Source: Paralactobacillus_A sp963926925
Lineage (GTDB): Bacteria > Bacillota > Bacilli > Lactobacillales > Lactobacillaceae
Length of the DNA stretch: 7,934 nucleotides
Direction: 5' to 3'
Assembly: GCA_963926925.1 (NCBI GenBank)
Contig: CAWUZD010000007.1
Span: 1 to 7,934 of the forward strand
Below the pieces are notes generated by a model. The model made no database searches. It was not told the DNA's origin and was given only the letters and a program-made list of their open reading frames with translations. Shown here one piece after another: positions 1-5,987 of this stretch. A program made the position numbers and the translations under genes. Numbering within the stretch: position 1 is the first letter of the stretch; each line of letters opens with the position of its first letter.

Positions 1-36
1 CGTGAAGCTGAAGGCTATGGCTATGTTAAACCTTAA
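1..36 (+). CDS. C-terminal end of an unidentified protein (partial)
   Basis: Only the last 11 codons are inside the window. Read in frame 1 they give REAEGYGYVKP and a TAA stop. The next frame is also open to a TAG at 38-40 (VKLKAMAMLNLN), so the frame is not certain. Frame 1 is preferred because its codons (CGT, GAA, GCT, GGC) match the usage of the other genes here. A strong terminator starts ten bases after the stop, which supports a plus-strand gene ending at this point. No family can be assigned from so few residues. Confidence 0.6.
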   Translation, partial: REAEGYGYVKP

Positions 37-45
37 CTAGTGACT

Positions 46-81
46 AAAAAAGCTGTGTAGCATCGCTACACAGCTTTTTTT
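46..81. terminator. Strong bidirectional intrinsic terminator
   Basis: Bases 46-61 pair perfectly with 65-80, giving a 16-bp stem with a 3-base loop. The GC-containing core is AGCTGTGTAGC. A T run (75-81) follows on the plus strand. The A run at 46-51 gives an equivalent T run on the minus strand, so it can stop transcripts from both sides. It ends the partial gene on its left and is the best available stop for the minus-strand glucose dehydrogenase transcript, although it lies about 140 bases beyond that gene's stop codon. Confidence 0.9.
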
Positions 82-186
82 AAACAATATATTAATAATT
101 TTATATAAAAATATGATATATTGAATATGGAAGATATATTAAATATTGATTAATTGTCATGCTCATCCCATCTTAATATATCTTTC

Positions 187-212
187 AAGAGGACATCATG
201 CCCTCTTTTTTT
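187..212 (+). terminator. Terminator-like hairpin oriented on the plus strand
   Basis: AAGAGG (187-192) pairs with CCTCTT (202-207), leaving a 9-base loop, and a run of seven T (206-212) follows on the plus strand. Read on the minus strand, the direction of the adjacent dehydrogenase gene, the stem is followed by only two T before mixed sequence, so it would be a weak terminator for that gene. No plus-strand gene ends just before it. The bases between the two hairpins (82-186) are very AT-rich and hold no ORF or convincing promoter that I can see. It may be a backup stop for read-through from the left, or the 3' end of a short untranslated RNA. Confidence 0.5.
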
Positions 213-222
213 ATTGTTATCA

Positions 223-1008
223 TTAACCTTTACCACCTTGGAAAGCGGGATAAAGGACCATCCCGCCATCAACCATTAAGGTAATACCAGTAACATAGCT
301 TGATTCTGTCGATGCTAACCAAGCAGCAGCGGCAGCTACTTCTACTGGATTATCAATTCGCTGCATCGAAATCATATCAATTGTTGTCTGTAATTGCTGC
401 GGGTCAGCAAACTTTTCAGCATTAATTGGTGTATTAATTGCACCTGGTCCAATCGCATTGACACGGATATTTTGTGGCGCATATTCCATAGCAATAGTTT
501 GGGTAAACAGCTTAACACCACCCTTACTAGCAGCATAATGTGCAAATGTTGGCCATGGGATTTGTTCATGAACTGATGACATGTTAATAATGTTACCCGG
601 CTTATGCTTATTAACAAAATAAGCTAATGCTGTTTTAGCACCTAAAAAGACGCCTGTTAAATTAACATCAATTACCCGTTGCCAATCAGCTAATGATAAT
701 TCATGTGTATTATGAGGATTTTCCATGCCGGCATTATTAACCCATACATCCACATCCCCAAAATGTTCTAACGCTGTTGTTAGTAATTTTTGATTGCCGG
801 CTTCAGTAGCAATATCAGCTTGTACAGCCACTGCCTTACCACCAGCGGCAATAACACTAGCTACAGCATTTTGCGCACCGGCTGCATCGGAATGATAGTT
901 AACGACGACATTCATCCCTTCTTTGCCAAAACGCTTGGCAATTGCATTACCGAGTCCTTTCGAACCACCGGTAATTACTGCAACTTTGTTTTGTAAATCA
1001 GTAAACAT
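223..1008 (-). CDS. gdh: Glucose 1-dehydrogenase, short-chain dehydrogenase/reductase family
   Basis: Predicted to oxidise beta-D-glucose to glucono-1,5-lactone with NAD+ or NADP+ in the cytoplasm, as a tetramer in the Bacillus enzymes. The 261 residues equal the length of Bacillus Gdh, and the similarity recalled runs end to end. Visible features are the Rossmann cofactor motif TGGSKGLG (13-20), NNAG (91-94), the structural Asn116, and the catalytic Ser145, Tyr158 and Lys162 in YAASKGG. The stretch PGAINTPINAEKFADP (188-203) and the tail YPAFQGGKG are close to the Bacillus glucose dehydrogenases and argue against a generic SDR. Start: ATG at 1008 with AAGGAG at 1017-1022, eight bases upstream. 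It lies 89 bases after the hydrolase gene on the same strand with no terminator between, so cotranscription is possible. I saw no convincing promoter of its own. Substrate choice is inferred from the family; another sugar or alcohol cannot be excluded. Confidence 0.88.
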   Translation of the reverse strand: MFTDLQNKVAVITGGSKGLGNAIAKRFGKEGMNVVVNYHSDAAGAQNAVASVIAAGGKAVAVQADIATEAGNQKLLTTALEHFGDVDVWVNNAGMENPHNTHELSLADWQRVIDVNLTGVFLGAKTALAYFVNKHKPGNIINMSSVHEQIPWPTFAHYAASKGGVKLFTQTIAMEYAPQNIRVNAIGPGAINTPINAEKFADPQQLQTTIDMISMQRIDNPVEVAAAAAWLASTESSYVTGITLMVDGGMVLYPAFQGGKG

Positions 1009-1019
1009 AGCAACTACTC

Positions 1020-1049
1020 CTTGCTTAAGATTAAGTAAGTTGTAGCAAG
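1020..1049 (-). promoter_or_regulatory. Inverted repeat in the gdh leader, touching the ribosome binding site
   Basis: On the minus strand CTTGCT (1049-1044) and AGCAAG (1025-1020) form an inverted repeat 18 bases apart. The second arm overlaps the AAGGAG ribosome binding site at 1017-1022. In RNA this could partly hide the site and affect gdh translation when read from the hydrolase promoter. The stem is only 6 bp with a large AT-rich loop, so it may be coincidence. Confidence 0.25.
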
Positions 1050-1097
1050 TATCACACTAAATATACATAGTTTACTGATAATTTAATAAATTCTTAA

Positions 1098-1637
1098 TTA
1101 TTCCCAACGTTGAAAAACATCAGTCAATGGCATAATTTGGGCAGCATAGTTATGTTGCATATAGTCTAAACTAGCTTGGGTTGCTTCGGCAGTCGTTGAA
1201 TCGGTTGTTTCTGGTGGCACAATGACATGATAACCATTAAAGAAACCAGCAGCGGCACTGTTAATAACACAAATGTTAGTAACTACCCCACTTAAGATAA
1301 TGTTTTCAACTTGTAATTCGCGTAATAAACTATCAAGACCAGTTTGGAAAAAGGCACAATAAGTCCGTTTATGCAATGTATAATCTTGCTTTTGGGGTGA
1401 TAATTCGGGCACAACTTGTGCACCCCATGTTCCTTTCATGCAATGTTCACCCCAGATGCTCAATTCAAAGTCCTTTGGTAAATGAGCATCAGAGCAATAA
1501 ATTACTGGCACGTTGTTAGCGTGAGCTTTATTAATCAATTGTTGTGTTGCTGGGATGATTTTTTGTGCTCGTTCGTTTTTAAACTTACCAGTCACAAAAT
1601 CATTAACCATATCAATAATAATAACCGCATCTTTCAT
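1098..1637 (-). CDS. Cysteine hydrolase of the isochorismatase/nicotinamidase family
   Basis: A 179-residue cytoplasmic hydrolase, probably an amidase acting on nicotinamide or a related small amide; nicotinamidase would feed NAD salvage. The catalytic triad is visible as Asp9 (IIIDMVNDF), Lys90 (TLHKRTYCAF) and Cys123 (VVTNICVINSAA), and the cis-peptide segment GVVTN (117-121) precedes the nucleophile. Asp50, His52 and His65 (SDAHLP and WGEHCMKGTWG) match the metal-binding positions of nicotinamidases, which favours that activity over isochorismatase. Start: the frame stays open upstream to an ATG at 1670, but the ATG at 1637 is chosen because a perfect AAGGAGG lies at 1647-1653, nine bases away, and because the protein then begins with the usual beta strand. 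It is the first gene of a likely pair with gdh, and NAD supply beside an NAD(P)-dependent enzyme makes sense. Substrate remains unproven, so no symbol is given. Confidence 0.85.
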   Translation of the reverse strand: MKDAVIIIDMVNDFVTGKFKNERAQKIIPATQQLINKAHANNVPVIYCSDAHLPKDFELSIWGEHCMKGTWGAQVVPELSPQKQDYTLHKRTYCAFFQTGLDSLLRELQVENIILSGVVTNICVINSAAAGFFNGYHVIVPPETTDSTTAEATQASLDYMQHNYAAQIMPLTDVFQRWE

Positions 1638-1659
1638 AATAAAATTCCTCCTTACTTTT

Positions 1660-1689
1660 ATTATATGCAAATTATTTTTAAACTGATAA
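1660..1689 (-). promoter_or_regulatory. Predicted promoter of the cysteine hydrolase gene
   Basis: On the minus strand a perfect -10 box TATAAT (1665-1660) is preceded at 18 bp by TTATCA (1689-1684), a 4/6 match to the -35 consensus. Transcription would start near 1653, right at the AAGGAGG site, giving a leader of about 16 bases. That is unusually short, so a more distant promoter in the AT-rich stretch 1690-1760 is a real alternative. Confidence 0.4.
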
Positions 1690-1760
1690 AATTAACCATT
1701 TTTGCAAAATTTATATACATAATATTTACAATTAGTATACAAAATATACATTGATATTTT

Positions 1761-1790
1761 TTAAAAACGTTGATATATCAACGTTTTTAA
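1761..1790. repeat. 30-bp perfect palindrome in the divergent intergenic region
   Basis: Every base from 1761 to 1775 pairs with its partner in 1776-1790 with no spacer. The core is ACGTTGATATATCAACGT with A5/T5 arms outside. As RNA it would form a terminator-like hairpin with T5 on either strand. However, it sits between two divergent genes, where neither needs a stop, 124 bases from the hydrolase start and 122 from the ppsA start, so a dimeric regulator's operator is at least as likely. It does not fit the consensus I know for CcpA, Rex, PerR or GlnR. Confidence 0.7.
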
Positions 1791-1830
1791 TTAAAAGTAA
1801 GATTTTTTAAAAGATAAAAAGTTATTTTAT

Positions 1831-1859
1831 TTTACACAAATCAAAATTTTATTTAAAAT
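1831..1859 (+). promoter_or_regulatory. Predicted promoter of ppsA
   Basis: TTTACA (1831-1836, 5/6 to the -35 consensus) and TAAAAT (1854-1859, 5/6 to the -10) are separated by the optimal 17 bp. Transcription should begin around 1866, giving a leader of about 46 bases before the ppsA start. Confidence 0.6.
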
Positions 1860-1867
1860 AAAAATCG

Positions 1868-1881
1868 ATCACCACGGTGAT
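1868..1881 (+). promoter_or_regulatory. Palindrome at the predicted ppsA transcription start
   Basis: ATCACC and GGTGAT flank a two-base centre (AC). It is the only GC-containing island in this AT-rich spacer and lies at about +2 to +15 of the predicted transcript. It is followed by a T-rich run (1884-1888) and then the AAAGGAAG ribosome binding site (1895-1902). It could be a repressor operator that blocks initiation, or a short 5' stem-loop; the stem is weak for a terminator. No regulator is encoded nearby. Confidence 0.5.
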
Positions 1882-2034
1882 TATTTTTAAACTTAAAGGA
1901 AGCAATTATCTATGACTGAACGTAATGAACGTAATATTTTATGGTTTGATGAATTAAACCGCAGTGATGTGGAATTAGTTGGTGGTAAGTCATCTTCATT
2001 GGGCGAATTAACATCCCAAGTTAAGGTTCCCGTT

Positions 2035-2039
2035 CCCTT
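2035..2039 (+). other. First frame change in ppsA (one extra base, CCC run)
   Basis: In the start frame the sequence reads GTT CCC GTT CCC TTA TGG and soon meets a stop at 2087-2089. Removing one C from the CCC at 2035-2037 gives GTT CCT TAT GGC TCT GCA ACA ACA, that is VPYGSATTVHAYRHFMDAS, which matches the expected PpsA segment after VGGKSSSLGEL. The event is therefore a net +1 base. Confidence 0.85.
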
Positions 2040-3488
2040 ATGGCTCTGCAACAACAGTCCACGCCTACCGTCACTTTATGGATGCTAGCGGCGTCAATGA
2101 TCAAGTTAACCAACTCTTAAAGCAATTAACTGATATTGAAGATACGGAACAATTACATACAATTGGCAAAAAAATTAGAACAACGATTATGCATGCAACA
2201 ATGCCTGCTGATTTGGCACAAGAATTTGCAGCTGCTTATCAAAAATTAGCAACCCGAATGCACCAAGAGAATCCCGCAGTAGCAGTCCGTTCCAGTGCAA
2301 CGGCTGAAGATTTACCCGATGCCTCATTTGCTGGTCAACAAGATACATATTTGAATGTTAAGGGTGCTGATGAAGTTATTGCTAAAATTAAAGAATGCTT
2401 TGCATCTCTCTTCACTGACCGGGCGATTTATTACCGGGCTAAGCAAAACTTCCCGCAAGAACGCGTTGCTCTTTCCGCTGCTGTGCAAATGATGGTGCAA
2501 TCAGTTTCTTCAGGAATCATGTTTACTCTCAATGTCGCTAATGGTGATGATTCTCAAATTATGATTGATGGCATTTGGGGCTTAGGTGAATATAATGTTC
2601 AAGGTGTTGTTACTCCAGATGACTGGATTGTCGATAAAGACACTATGAAGATTATTGCCCATACGATTGCGGCTAAAAAAGTGATGTTAACCCGTAATCC
2701 TGATGGCGGCGTTACAGAACAACAAGTTAGTCCTGATAAGGTTAACCAACCGGTCTTAACTGATGAACAAGTTTTAACATTAGCACAATATGGTAAGCAA
2801 ATCGAAGCTCATTATGGTTGCTGCGTTGATACCGAATGGGCACTTGATAAGCAAAATAAACTCTGGATGGTGCAAGCTCGCCCTGAAACTGTCTGGTCTA
2901 AACGGAAAACTACTAATGAAAAGCAAATCTTATTGCGGGGCTTACCTGCTAGTCCTGGTGTTGCAAGTGGTGCCGTTCATGTGATTGATGATCCAAAGCA
3001 CATTGATGAATTTAAGGTTGGTGAAATTTTAGTCACTAAAATGACTTCACCTGACTGGGTACCAGCAATGCAAAAGGCTGCGGCTATCATTACTGATAAT
3101 GGTGGGATGACTAGTCATGCCGCCATTGTCTCTCGGGAAATGCAAATCCCATGTCTTGTTGGTGCGAATAGTCTTGGCACTTCAGCCGTTGCAACCCTTA
3201 AAACAGGCCAAATTGTAACGGTTGATGCTAAGAACGGTATTGTTTACAACGGCAAAGTCAATGATTTAGTTGGTAATAACCATGAACAAACTAATACATC
3301 ACAACCAGCTGCTACCCCACTCATAATTCCAACCGCAACGCGGGTAATGATGAACCTTGGTAATCCTGAACTTGCCGAAAAATACGCTACTTTACCAGCT
3401 GATGGGGTTGGCTTAATTCGTGAAGAATTCTTATGGACTAGTTATATTCATGAACATCCCCTTTACATGATTGCCAACGGGGATGCCA

Positions 3489-3495
3489 AAAAGCT
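3489..3495 (+). other. Second frame change in ppsA (one missing base, A5G run)
   Basis: The middle frame reads GAT GCC AAA AAG CTA TTG ATA TGT TAG and ends at 3508. Adding one base in the A5G run gives GCC AAA AAG GCT ATT GAT ATG, that is AKKAIDMLADGISKVARAFAPRP, the conserved start of the PpsA C-terminal region. The event is a net -1 base and restores the frame of the true start codon. Confidence 0.85.
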
Positions 3496-4290
3496 ATTGA
3501 TATGTTAGCTGATGGTATTAGTAAGGTTGCTCGTGCCTTTGCCCCACGGCCTGTCGTATTACGCTTCTCTGATTTTAAGTCAGGTGAATACCGGCATCTT
3601 AAGGGTGGCGAAAACTATGAACCACATGAACCAGCTGATTTATTAGGTTGGCGTGGTGCTTCTCGTTACTATGATCCAAAGTATGTTGAAGGTTTTAAGC
3701 TTGAATTAGCAGCGGTTAAAAAAGTTCGGAACTACTATGGCTTAAAGAACCTTAATGTCATGGTGCCATTTGTTCGTGAAGTCAGCGAAATTCAAAAAGT
3801 AACAGCCTTGATGCAAGCAGCTGGCTTAGAACGGAATGCTGATTTTAAGGTTTATATGATGGCTGAAATCCCATCAAACATTATTTTAGCTGACCAATTT
3901 AACCAGTATGTTGATGGTTATTCAATTGGTTCTAATGATTTAACCATGTTAATCTTGGGATGTGACCGGAACAATGATACTGTTGCCCCATTGTTTGATG
4001 AACGGAACTTAGCTATCAAACGGGCCATTCGTCATTTGATTACCGTTGCACATCATGATGGTAAAACCGTTGGTATTTGTGGTCAAACACCATCAGAATA
4101 CCCACAATTTACGGAATTCTTAATTCAAAGTGGTATTGATTATGTATCAGTTAACCCTGATATGGTAACCGCTACTAAATATAATGTTGCCCACTTTGAA
4201 CAACGAATCTTGCTTGATAAGGCAACAGGACGGGGCTTACAAGATCCAACTAATTATGAATGGTAATTAATATAATATAACTAACTTAGT

Positions 4291-4335
4291 AATAGAACTT
4301 ACTGTTAAGTTAATAATAGTAAGTTCTATTTTTTT
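4291..4335 (+). terminator. Intrinsic terminator of ppsA
   Basis: AATAGAACTTACT (4291-4303) pairs perfectly with 4318-4330 in a 13-bp stem with a 14-base loop, followed by an uninterrupted T run (4329-4335). It lies 24 bases after the ppsA stop codon and separates that gene from the exopolysaccharide operon. The A-rich left side is short, so it mainly acts on the plus strand. Confidence 0.9.
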
Positions 4336-4372
4336 ATAATAATAATGCTTAGATAATATTAAACTAATGCAA

Positions 4373-4388
4373 TTATTAATATTAATAA
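4373..4388. promoter_or_regulatory. 16-bp AT palindrome just upstream of the ica-like promoter
   Basis: TTATTAAT is followed directly by its inverse ATTAATAA, with no spacer. It ends six bases before the -35 box of the operon promoter, a position suited to a repressor or activator site. It contains only A and T in an AT-rich region, so chance occurrence is quite possible. Confidence 0.3.
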
Positions 4389-4394
4389 GTAGTA

Positions 4395-4424
4395 TTGACA
4401 TAGTATAAGCAATCGCATTATATT
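4395..4424 (+). promoter_or_regulatory. Predicted promoter of the ica-like operon
   Basis: A perfect -35 box TTGACA (4395-4400) is followed after 18 bp by TATATT (4419-4424, 5/6 to the -10 consensus). Transcription would start near 4431, leaving about 49 bases of leader before the first gene. No hairpin or riboswitch-like structure is apparent in that leader. Confidence 0.7.
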
Positions 4425-4479
4425 GTTTATTAGTGTATTAATAGTATTAAATTTTTGTTAAGGGAGATAATAGCTTAGA

Positions 4480-5679
4480 ATGATTGGTGCCTTTGAATTG
4501 TACTATCCTGTAGTGATGTCAATTGTTTGGATTATTGGGACATTGTTCTTTCAGATTTGGAATCATTTTACTATTCAAAGAAAACGGACTTATGACCCTT
4601 CAGTTGATGTTGTAGTTGCTTGTTATAACGAAGAAGATACGATCAAAGAAGCCGTTGATTCATTAGAACAACAAACGTATCCTAATTTTCGCATTGTCAT
4701 GGTTGATGATAAGAGTACGGATAATACTTTACAATCAATGCAGGCTTTGCAAAAACAATATCATAATGTTCACCTCATTGCTTTGGATCATAACCAAGGT
4801 AAAGCCCATGCATTAAATGTCGCTTTAGTCCAAAGTACTGCTGATTATATTTTATGTATTGACGCTGATGCGACATTTGCGCCTGATGCAATTGCCTACC
4901 TGGTTGATACTATTATTAGTGATCCGAAGATTGCTGCGGTAACTGGACGGCCAGTTATCAAAAACGTTAAAAATATGATTACTGCCTTACAATATTTGGA
5001 ATATATTACCAATATTGACTTCATTAAACGGGCACAATCATTTTTTACAAATCATCTTTATACCGTTTCTGGTGTATTAGCATTATTTAGTCGCCGTGCA
5101 CTTAATGAAATTAATGGTTGGAGTACGGAAGCATTAACTGAAGATATTGACGCAACGTGGCGTTTATATGGGCGTGGTTATTATGCCACTTACCAACCTA
5201 AAGCGGTTTGCTATATTTATGCACCAGGTACCCTGCATGGCTTTTTAAGACAGCGGGTACGTTGGGCCCGTGGTGGAATGGAAGTATTATCAAAACACTT
5301 TCATGGCATTCCCCAAATGACCTGGTCTAACCGTTTACTAAGTCTTGATATGATTGCCAGTTATGCATGGGTATTTTTAGTTACTTTCTCAGCATTTGGT
5401 TTAATTGATGAATACCTCTTTCAAAGAAACTTAATGTTAAACATTGATATTTTAATTACTTATTATTTAATTACATTAGCTTTCTATGTTGCATCCCGTT
5501 TTATTAATTTTCATAGTAAAATCGTTAAATTCCCACCTAAAATTTTGTTATGCTTGCCAATTTTCTTCTATGCTTATTGGCTTAATAACATTGTTGTAAC
5601 TTTTGCAGCCTTCTATCATGTTTTTGACCGGAAGAAGTTTGCTGCCTGGGGTAATTCTGATCGTGGGAATGGTGTATAA
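4480..5679 (+). CDS. icaA: Processive GT2 synthase, poly-beta-1,6-N-acetylglucosamine synthase type (IcaA/PgaC-like)
   Basis: A membrane glycosyltransferase predicted to add GlcNAc from UDP-GlcNAc to a growing beta-1,6 chain and pass it across the membrane. It has 399 residues, close to staphylococcal IcaA (412). One N-terminal helix (about 8-28) precedes the cytoplasmic GT-A domain, and three to four hydrophobic segments follow (about 288-310, 323-340, 352-380). All processive beta-glycosyltransferase motifs are present: VDDKSTD (Asp77), DAD (128-130), TED (220-222) and QRVRW (258-262). The stretch YTVSGVLALFSRRAL is close to IcaA/PgaC. Start: the ATG at 4480 follows AAGGGAG (4460-4466) at 13 bases, rather far; an ATG at codon 13 would remove half of the first helix and is less likely. 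It is first in a four-gene operon and its stop is two bases before the next ATG. A hyaluronan- or cellulose-type product is less likely given the deacetylase in the same operon. Confidence 0.88.
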   Translation: MIGAFELYYPVVMSIVWIIGTLFFQIWNHFTIQRKRTYDPSVDVVVACYNEEDTIKEAVDSLEQQTYPNFRIVMVDDKSTDNTLQSMQALQKQYHNVHLIALDHNQGKAHALNVALVQSTADYILCIDADATFAPDAIAYLVDTIISDPKIAAVTGRPVIKNVKNMITALQYLEYITNIDFIKRAQSFFTNHLYTVSGVLALFSRRALNEINGWSTEALTEDIDATWRLYGRGYYATYQPKAVCYIYAPGTLHGFLRQRVRWARGGMEVLSKHFHGIPQMTWSNRLLSLDMIASYAWVFLVTFSAFGLIDEYLFQRNLMLNIDILITYYLITLAFYVASRFINFHSKIVKFPPKILLCLPIFFYAYWLNNIVVTFAAFYHVFDRKKFAAWGNSDRGNGV

Positions 5680-5681
5680 CA

Positions 5682-5960
5682 ATGCTTAAAAAGATTAAAC
5701 ACTTTCTTGATTTATGTGGTGATTTTATTGTTGTCCTGATTAGTAATTTACTAGAAATTAGTATTTTTGCGGTTTTAGTGTTGTTCTTAAGTGGTGATCA
5801 TAGCGAAAATTGCATTGATATGTTTGTCATGTTTAACTGTAACGCCGTAACTCTGCATAATAATGAAATGATTATTATGTTAATTATTGCGTTAATTGCT
5901 ACAATTGCTCTTTTAAGATTAGCTTGGAATTTGTATCGTCACTATAAGTATGCAAGGTAA
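5682..5960 (+). CDS. Small two-helix membrane protein in the IcaD/PgaD position
   Basis: A 92-residue protein with a basic N terminus (MLKKIKH), a first membrane helix at about 15-37, a loop of about 25 residues, a second helix at about 63-82 and a basic tail (YRHYKYAR). The basic ends imply both termini are inside the cell and the loop outside. Staphylococcal IcaD (101 residues) has the same size, topology and gene order and is needed for full activity of IcaA; that role is inferred here from architecture and place, since primary similarity is weak. The outer loop carries two cysteines (Cys44, Cys53), which I do not recall in IcaD. The start is two bases after the synthase stop, and no good ribosome binding site precedes it (only GTGGGAATGG inside the upstream gene), so translation is probably coupled to the synthase. 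Confidence 0.7.
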   Translation: MLKKIKHFLDLCGDFIVVLISNLLEISIFAVLVLFLSGDHSENCIDMFVMFNCNAVTLHNNEMIIMLIIALIATIALLRLAWNLYRHYKYAR

Positions 5961-5987
5961 ATAAATAATAAATATAAGAAGATTAAT

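Larger units (their letters stand above)
1912..4266 (+). pseudogene. ppsA: Phosphoenolpyruvate synthase gene with two compensating frame changes
   Basis: PpsA converts pyruvate, ATP and water to PEP, AMP and phosphate, the entry to gluconeogenesis. ATG at 1912 follows AAAGGAAG at 1895-1902. The frame runs to about 2037 (…LVGGKSSSLGELTSQV…VPVP), moves by +1 until about 3490, then returns to the original frame and stops at 4266. Joined, the pieces give about 784 residues; E. coli PpsA has 792. Domains: N-terminal ATP-grasp (VGGK near residue 23; AVRSSATAEDLPDASFAGQQD), the swivelling phosphohistidine domain with GGMTSHAAIVSRE (catalytic His about residue 402), and the C-terminal PEP/pyruvate TIM barrel with VVLRFSDFKS, GSNDLT and GICGQTPSEYP (catalytic Cys about 723). 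All key residues are intact. Without correction the first frame stops at 2087-2089, leaving a useless 58-residue peptide. Both changes fall in short homopolymer runs, so sequence error is a serious alternative to a true pseudogene. It is flanked by its own promoter and terminator, a single-gene unit. Confidence 0.9.

Noticed and set aside
372..996. Small ORFs in other frames inside the glucose dehydrogenase gene (372-617 minus, 394-576 plus, 790-996 plus)
   Set aside because: They overlap a gene with complete family motifs, have no ribosome binding sites and give protein sequences of no recognisable family.
1023..1097. Separate promoter for gdh
   Set aside because: TATATT-like boxes exist on the minus strand, but none has a -35 element better than 3/6 at a proper spacing, so cotranscription with the hydrolase gene is preferred.
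1638..1670. Longer N terminus for the cysteine hydrolase (ATG at 1670, adding MHIIKVRRNFI)
   Set aside because: The ATG at 1637 has a perfect AAGGAGG nine bases upstream, and the extra residues would cover that site, add a charged stretch ahead of the first beta strand and lack a ribosome binding site of their own.
1482..1754. 90-codon plus-strand ORF running from inside the hydrolase gene into the AT-rich spacer
   Set aside because: It is antisense to a well-supported gene, its second half is low-complexity (Ile/Lys/Asn/Phe) as expected from AT-rich DNA, and no ribosome binding site or family match is visible.
1761..1775. CcpA cre site in the palindrome arm (AAAAACGTTGATA)
   Set aside because: The central CG and flanking A/T fit, but key positions of the cre consensus mismatch (the outer G and the C of the right half), so catabolite control through this site is not supported.
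2078..4266. Treating the two long ppsA ORFs (2078-3508 and 3502-4266) as separate genes with starts at the internal ATG codons
   Set aside because: The ATG at 2078 is the internal Met of the sequence YRHFMDAS and the ATG at 3502 is inside AIDMLADG. Neither has a ribosome binding site, and the upstream frames carry the missing conserved residues.
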